This document shows, in pieces, positions 58,990 to 64,000 of a stretch of 64,000 bases of DNA. The DNA is from Rhipicephalus microplus. Taxonomy: Eukaryota; Arthropoda; Arachnida; Ixodida; Ixodidae. The first letter of the stretch is position 1, and every line of letters begins with the position of its first letter. The DNA is taken from positions 70,422,456 to 70,486,455 of the forward strand of contig NC_134709.1 in assembly GCF_043290135.1 (NCBI RefSeq), written 5' to 3'. The position numbers and the translations under genes are program-made. The notes beneath the pieces were generated by a model. The model did not search any database, was not told the DNA's origin, and saw only the letters and a program-made list of their open reading frames with translations.

Positions 58990-59833
58990 GAGTACTTAAG
59001 CGATCTCAGTCGGCCTAAGCTATTCCTTGCCTTCTTGTAGTCTCGCATATCCAAGACGTTTCGTACTAAGTCCAGATTTTATGCTGTGAGCCACCATAAG
59101 TTCTGCCATCAGGCCTACCGTGTCTGCCTCTGTCACTTGAAGGTAGAAAGAGAAATACGTTTTGACGCGAGAGGCGAACTGTGACCATGACCCTTTCTTC
59201 TGCTTTACCAACCTCTCAAATCTTTGCAGATACTGTGCCGGCAAAACTTTCAGTTCCGTCAGCACTGCCGGCTTAACAGACTCCTAATCTGCACTCTCTT
59301 CGGGGTGAATGTTGCGCAGTATGTAACGAACGCGTACAGTTGGGGCTGGCATAACCAAATGCACGTGACTCTCACACGGTACCCGGTAATTATCAAAACG
59401 TTTTTCAACCTCCTCAAACCATAATGGTACATCAGCGTCCCCCGGAAGCCGAACTTCTTTGAGCACTTTTGAACATTGCTGGATAGAGTTAAAACCGAGT
59501 CGCCTTGAATCACCCATCTATGACCCTGAATTGGACGAACTGCCATTGAGGAGTTCAGGAATTTTTCTACTTTGTAATAGCTTTTCGTACTCAATCTGCA
59601 GATTGACACTTTCAATTTAAGTTCAAAAGTTCTTCTATCTCTTGAAATTGGCAAGTCTGAGATGCCTGCTGCATAGATTCCTGCCTCTCAGTAAGCGTTC
59701 TCACCTCATCTGAATTATCAAAATTTAGAATGACATTGTTTGATGGTTCTCGACTACAATCAATATTTACTACACTCGCACCTTCCCCTTCATTAGACTC
59801 CATCGTCTCTGCTTTCCTGCGCGTCCTCACCAC
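58990..59833 (-). pseudogene. gag of the minus-strand gypsy-like element
   Basis: The N-terminus begins METMESNEG-like (the first ATG is near 59803) with acidic sequence, then a stop at 59612. The capsid region continues in other frames: VRLPGDADVPLWFEEVEKRF (about 59450-59390), RVPCESHVHLVMPAPTVRVR, YILRNIHPEESAD, ELKVLPAQYLQRFERLVKQK (about 59255-59195), WSQFASRVKTYFSFYLQ and VGLMAELMVAHSIKSGLS (about 59105-59050). This capsid is quite different from the gags at 0.1 and 39.6 kb, so the element belongs to another gypsy lineage. No 5' LTR was recognised upstream (59.85-60.3 kb). Confidence 0.8.
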
Positions 59834-59839
59834 TCGAGC

Positions 59840-60700
59840 GGCTCGAAACTAGCCACTCAAAGCTAGTTCGTTGTTTTGTTGTGTTGTTGTTTAAGCCTAG
59901 GCTTCTTGTGCTCAAGAGATAAGCGCACAGTCAAAGACTGTACAGATAGAGCCGAAAAACTAGTATAACTTGCAATGCCACATGTCTGTACTGCACGATT
60001 GACATACGAGTGGCAGAACCTAATCATACCCAAGACTGGTGATTATCGTCTTCGAATTATATTAGCGAACTTCGTAACGAACCTTCTTCGTTTCCCCGTT
60101 TATGCTAAAATATACCTTATTATGTCCGACCACAATGTCAACTAATTAGAGACACTCCTCTCTATTGTTCAGTAAAGATCAGGTGTGTGAGCTTTTGTAT
60201 GCTAACAAGGTGTAACAATAGAAGTGGCTAACTTTTGACGATTACCAAAATAAAGTGATTACTTTGTGTGAGGAGAGAAAGAGAGAGAGAAACTTTATTG
60301 AAGGGGGAAAAAGGCATGTTAGAGCTTAGCCACCCCCGGGACTTTATCCAGGAGTGCGAGCGGTTATCAAGTAAGTTTTCTATATGCCCCGACATGTTTT
60401 CCGCTTGCAAGTTCTCTCCCAGGTGTTGGGAGCATGGTGTAGCAAGCGTGTAATTTTAGGTGACATTTGCAACTGTTCAATTTATGAGGTTAAAGGACGC
60501 AAGGGCTCGATGCTTTTATAATAATTTTCCCGATCAACCATTTTTTCATAGAGTAAACATTGGTGAAAAATAAAAGGAATTTGACAGGATCCTAGAGAGT
60601 TTCAGGTGGTCGTTCACCGTGGGATGCATGAAAAATTTGAGCAATAATTGGCACCATTGGCACGTTCTGAACTCAGTATAGCATGTGAGGCCCACGCGAC
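59840..60700. other. Unassigned; includes a GA-rich LINE-end-like patch
   Basis: A 5' LTR for the minus-strand element would be expected here but no pairing with the 56.4-56.8-kb region was seen. GAGAGAAAGAGAGAGAGAAA at about 60273-60293 followed by CTTTATTGAAGGGGG is a repeat-like motif. Confidence 0.35.
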
Positions 60701-60707
60701 GGCTCCA

Positions 60708-61003
60708 TGCTCCCCCTTAGTAGAGCACCTCGTACTCTTGGTGGTTAACAACTTTTTTTTATAAACAGTTGATCAGGTTGGCTATATGCTCTCTCATAGT
60801 AGAATACCCAGTACTCTGAATCGTTCAACTATTTTTCTAAACACGGCTGTGTGAGTACTACAGGATGGCTTTACGAGTATCAAGTACTCAGTATCAAGTG
60901 TCAAGTAGTCTAAATTGTTAACAACGTTTTATAAGCACACTGCTCTCGCGCAGTAGAATTCATCTAACTCTAAATCGTCGAACATTTCACGATGAAACAA
61001 AAA
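60708..61003. repeat. Degenerate 77-79-bp tandem repeat, about four units
   Basis: Units start at about 60708, 60787, 60864 and 60941. Shared landmarks are TGCTC followed by TAGTAGAG/A (first, second and fourth units), GTACTC, a GTTAACAAC or GTTCAACTA block, and a T-rich end. The third unit has a local duplication (AGTATCAAGTACTCAGTATC). The left inverted repeat of the next element begins within about 10 bp of the last unit. Confidence 0.6.
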
Positions 61004-61008
61004 CACAA

Positions 61009-61351
61009 AAATTCACAGCATATTCACGGAGTGAATGATGATAAGTAGGGCGAAGCATCCGTCCGGAAGGACAGAGACACGGATGGTTGGACAGATGCAT
61101 GGATGAACGGAAGCAAGGAGGGACGCAAGGAAGGATGTACAGAAATCCATACAGACACACGGACGATCGGACGGAAGCATGGACGGATGGATGGACGGAG
61201 GGACGAATGGACGGATAGAAGCACAGACGGACGAAAGGAAGCAGGAATGGAAGCATAGGCAGACAAACAGATGTACGGACTAAAGGACGCATGAACGATG
61301 AACGCTTCGCCCCAGTCATCGTCATTCACTCCGTGCGTATGCTATGAAAAC
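61009..61351. mobile_element. TIR element with tetranucleotide core, copy 1
   Basis: The left end (61009-61056) contains AGCATATTCACGGAGTGAAT then GATGATAAGTAGGGCGAAGC. The reverse complement of the right end (61305-61351) contains AGCATACGCACGGAGTGAAT then GACGATGACTGGGGCGAAGC. Between them is ~250 bp of degenerate GGAC/GGAT/GGAA/GCAC tetranucleotides. No protein-coding potential; the long Pro/Ser/Val frames on the minus strand are repeat artefacts. Confidence 0.85.
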
Positions 61352-61465
61352 CTCTAACGCCATGAAGTTATATTATTCTCCAAAACATTTACACACAACA
61401 CCATCTATTTAGCAACTAATAAACTAGAGGTGGCTACAAACTACTACTACTACTACTACTACTAC

Positions 61466-61498
<33 letters not shown>

Positions 61499-62050
61499 TA
61501 GTAGTAGTACTACTACAGGGGAGGGAACGACCCACAGTCTAAGAAGCTTCACCCCTAAACATCAGCTCCGACATAATAATTGAGGAAAGTAGTAAAATGG
61601 TTCAATTTTCAATGAAGCACAACAGCAACCGGTCATCACTTCTTAGCGTCACTCCATCTTGAATGTATTGAGAAATAAATAATGTGGTGTTATTCCGCAG
61701 CAAAGTACATAGTTCTCTACATCATCTTAGTAGCGCTTGAACTCAGTTCATTAACTTTTCTGTTTTTGGACAATCCTGTCAAGCACCGGTGCGAGTTGTC
61801 TGAAAACTCTCATGAACGCCTAAAGAACGCCAAAAGATTAGAAATATCTAGAGTGAAGATTAGGATACACCAAACAAATATGGGAACAAATAAAAAAGGA
61901 AACAAGCATGCAATTAGCAAATTTTAAAAATCATTGATAAAGATGCAGGGACTGAATGGGTTAGGGCGAAGGAGGATTAAAGAATATTCTCCTTGCGTAA
62001 GGCGAAAGTTTGAATATTATTAGCGGACACTAAAGCGTTGCAAAAATGGA
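61352..62050. other. Unassigned; contains an (ACT)n/(AGT)n snap-back repeat
   Basis: Apart from the trinucleotide palindrome at 61441-61516, no gene was recognised (81-codon plus frame at 61682-61927, no domain). Confidence 0.4.
61441..61516. repeat. (CTA)n joined to (GTA)n: palindromic microsatellite
   Basis: Eight or nine CTA units run directly into about 13 GTA units (one GTG), then CTACTAC. The first half is the reverse complement of the second, so the strand can fold into a perfect hairpin of about 25 bp. Confidence 0.95.
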
Positions 62051-62053
62051 ATA

Positions 62054-62420
62054 AAAATCACAGCGCATTCACGAGGTGAATGATGACGAGTGGGACGAAG
62101 CGCACGGACGGACGGACAGGTGTACGGATGGACAAACAGACAGACGAACGGACAGACAGATGGACGGACGGACAGACAGACAGGCAGGCGGATGGACGGA
62201 CGGACGGACGGACGGACGGACGGATGGATGGATGGATGGATGGATGGATGGATGGATGGATGGATGGATGGATGGATATGGATGGATGGATGGATGGATG
62301 GATGGATGGATAAATGGATGGATGCACGCGGCCAGTGGATGGTTGATGGTTTGCCGATAAAACCCTTCGAAGCTTCAGTCCACTCATCATCATTTACTCT
62401 GTGGATATGCTGTGATTTTT
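62054..62420. mobile_element. TIR element with tetranucleotide core, copy 2
   Basis: The left end (62054-62102) is AAAAATCACAGCGCATTCAC then GAGGTGAATGATGACGAGTG. The reverse complement of the right end (62365-62420) is AAAAATCACAGCATATCCAC then AGAGTAAATGATGATGAGTG. The core 62103-62330 is (GGAC)n changing to (GGAT)n, about 230 bp. Copies 1 and 2 share TIR sequence. No clear target duplication was found. Confidence 0.87.
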
Positions 62421-62424
62421 TTTG

Positions 62425-62685
62425 CGGTTCGAGCGTAAGTGGAGAACGGGGAATTAGAACCAGGTGACGCTGAGCTACTTTAGAAACGGATGGATGCTAT
62501 AAGTATGCCGGAATATAGGCGCAATATCTCCATTTAGTGTGATGTTAGCAGATAGGAAAATAGGACGGGCGGGTAGAAACTACGTGTTTAAGAAATAATC
62601 GTAGGAATCATGGTCATGATGCGTTATTCCACTTCACCAAGATTTCTTTGAAATGACAGTGTTACATGTGAAAGACGCATTTCTA
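62425..62685. other. Unassigned short spacer
   Basis: Nothing recognisable. Confidence 0.35.
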
Positions 62686-62694
62686 AAGCTCCCA

Positions 62695-62925
62695 AGGTAA
62701 ATGGGTAAAAGGTAGCCATTGAGCAGTGTGTTGCTTGCCTAGCCTCTGATGTCGCAGACAAGGTCATGGGTTCGACTGTCGTTGTCCGAGATTTTTCTTC
62801 CTTTGCTTTCTGATAGTTCGTATATTTAGACGTCATTTTCGTCACGGAGATACGTCACTGAAGTCTTGGTGGACCCCAGCATAAGACACTTTCGTGGGGA
62901 AAGACCGAACACCCTTCACGATGTT
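62695..62925 (+). repeat. Second SINE-like family, copy with tRNA-like head
   Basis: A degenerate head (AGCAGTGTGTTGCTTGCCTA, then GTCATGGGTTCGACTGTCG as B-box-like) is followed by a body with CTTTCTGATAGTTCG and CGGAGATACGTCACTGAAGT. The tail block TTGGTGGACCCCAGCATAAG also occurs at 22.15 kb. It is distinct from the Ruka-type body. Both ends are approximate. Confidence 0.5.
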
Positions 62926-63148
62926 ATAATCTACACCACGCCGTCGGCTCGGAGGCTCTTCAGAGCCTGTGCGGACATGTTGGGCGAGTAGAGCGAAAGC
63001 GCGGCCGTAAAAAACACTTTCATAGTTGGGTAGTAGACGTAGCGCCAAAAATTATCAGCACGCGTTGCGCGAGCAAGGAGAGCCTACGACGACGACCAAT
63101 GTTCTCGGTGTTCTGCTGCAACTGTAGCAACCCTCCCCACCCCCACAC

Positions 63149-63415
63149 TCAAAAAATGGCAGCATATCCACGGAGTAAATTATGGAGAGTGAGGCGAAGC
63201 ATCCGTCCATCCATTCGTTCCTGCTTCCGTCCGTCCATGCGTCCATCTGTGTGGCAGCCCGGGCGTCCATCCGCCGTCCGTGTGTGCGTCTGTTCGTGCG
63301 TCCGTCCATGCGTTCGTCCATGCATCGGCTCTTGCATCCGTCTATGCGTCCATCCGTCTGTGCAACCATCCGTGCGTCCGTCCGTGCATCTGTCTCTGTG
63401 TGCGTTCGTCCGCCT
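63149..63415. mobile_element. TIR element with tetranucleotide core, copy 3 (one end only)
   Basis: The left end (63149-63200) is AAAATGGCAGCATATCCACG then GAGTAAATTATGGAGAGTGA and GGCGAAGC, matching copies 1 and 2. The core, however, is in the complementary sense ((TCCG)n/(TCCA)n on the plus strand, 63201-63415). No right inverted repeat follows; the similarity ends around CCGCCTACTC. Confidence 0.75.
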
Positions 63416-64000
63416 ACTCAACACTCCAAGTACCACCATCTCGCATCTTTTTGTCATATATTCCTCATATAGAAGCACCGCCATTCAGCGGACATTCCAA
63501 GGACTGAACGAGAGGAGGCACACGCACACTTTCTTACGGCTTGCGCTTCGTGTCTACTTCCCACCTTTAACCACCTCGAGTTCACGGTATATACTAGTCC
63601 ACTGTATTCGTGGCACTGCGGCCCAACGCTCGCTAAACCTTTCTAAAACCAAGGAGATTACGCCCAGCGAGTATAACGTTGCAACCTTTTCTTGTCAGAT
63701 AGTGCTCAATTGTACATGCCAATGGCTGCTACGGGGGAATGAGAGACAGGAGTACTCAGCTTTTAGTTAGCACGCACGCTGCGAATTTTTCATTGTTCAA
63801 CAACGCACAGAAAAATCTCCCACTGGCACCACCTTGGAGGTCAAATTGTAAGACTGGTTACACACTACAGCTGCGACTACGAGGGACGAACGGGTGCCGC
63901 TATAAGAATCTTCGCCCCTAAAAAAGGATTGCAGCTCATTGACGCAGCGCGGACCTTGAAGCACAGCTCTGGGCTGTCAATGAGGCCCACGACGCAGCGG
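63416..64000. other. Unassigned end of window
   Basis: No gene or element was recognised. The plus frame running from 63099 to 63770 enters from the tetranucleotide repeat and has no domain. Confidence 0.4.

Noticed and set aside
61441..61516. Trinucleotide palindrome as a transcription terminator
   Set aside because: It is a eukaryotic-context microsatellite with no adjacent gene and no T-run.
60987..63484. Pro-Ser-Ile-His and Asp-Gly-Trp-Met repeat proteins (up to 223 codons)
   Set aside because: Frames through GGAC/GGAT tetranucleotide arrays; the period-4 repeat gives pseudo-proteins in several frames.

Overview
This window looks like non-genic, repeat-rich nuclear DNA from a hard tick (Ixodidae, most likely a metastriate such as Rhipicephalus). 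The main clue is eight copies of a tRNA-derived SINE that I recognise as the tick Ruka-type family. These sit among Ty3/gypsy, I-clade and CR1-like retroelements with arthropod-type coding remnants, in AT-rich spacers full of microsatellites. I see no bacterial operon, CRISPR array, rRNA or functional tRNA gene, and no confidently identifiable single-copy host gene. The closest to a host exon is a small reading frame at 37.85-38.24 kb (minus).

Layout. 0-6.5 kb: a decayed Ty3/gypsy element on the plus strand (gag, protease, RT, RNase H, integrase, 3' LTR). Its gag is split by a 1.38-kb terminal-inverted-repeat DNA transposon with a 6-bp target duplication. 6.5-7.9 kb: a second, internally deleted gypsy element between two ~155-bp LTRs. 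7.9-15.5 kb: mostly unassigned spacer with two SINEs. 15.7-20.6 kb: a nearly full-length but broken I-clade LINE (ORF1, endonuclease, RT, RNase H, zinc knuckle). 20.6-23.3 kb: tRNA-like modules and SINEs. 23.35-24.75 kb: a 5'-truncated CR1-like LINE (minus). 24.8-34.8 kb: spacer with a SINE, tRNA-like pieces and a 44-bp minisatellite. 34.8-36.3 kb: a second CR1-like LINE fragment with a long open RT frame. 37.8-39.4 kb: the possible exon, then a broken LINE fragment (minus). 39.45-42.65 kb: a relative of the first gypsy element, cut by a 5'-truncated SINE. 43.2-51 kb: a 112-bp palindrome and very large microsatellites. 52.7-53.6 kb: a TA-flanked MITE carrying a SINE. 56.8-59.8 kb: a minus-strand retroelement with the order gag-protease-integrase. 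60.7-63.4 kb: a degenerate 77-79-bp tandem repeat and three terminal-inverted-repeat elements whose cores are GGAC/GGAT tetranucleotide arrays.

How the parts relate. Nearly everything recognisable is a mobile element, and nesting gives relative ages: the gypsy copies predate the DNA transposon and the SINE inside them, and the 52.7-kb MITE predates its SINE. SINEs with target duplications of 8-17 bp are probably LINE-mobilised insertions. No coding element here looks complete enough to move by itself. The CR1-like RT frames at 23.7-24.76 and 34.7-35.97 kb are the best preserved but are 5'-truncated. All family names are from reading motifs by eye and were not tested by database search.
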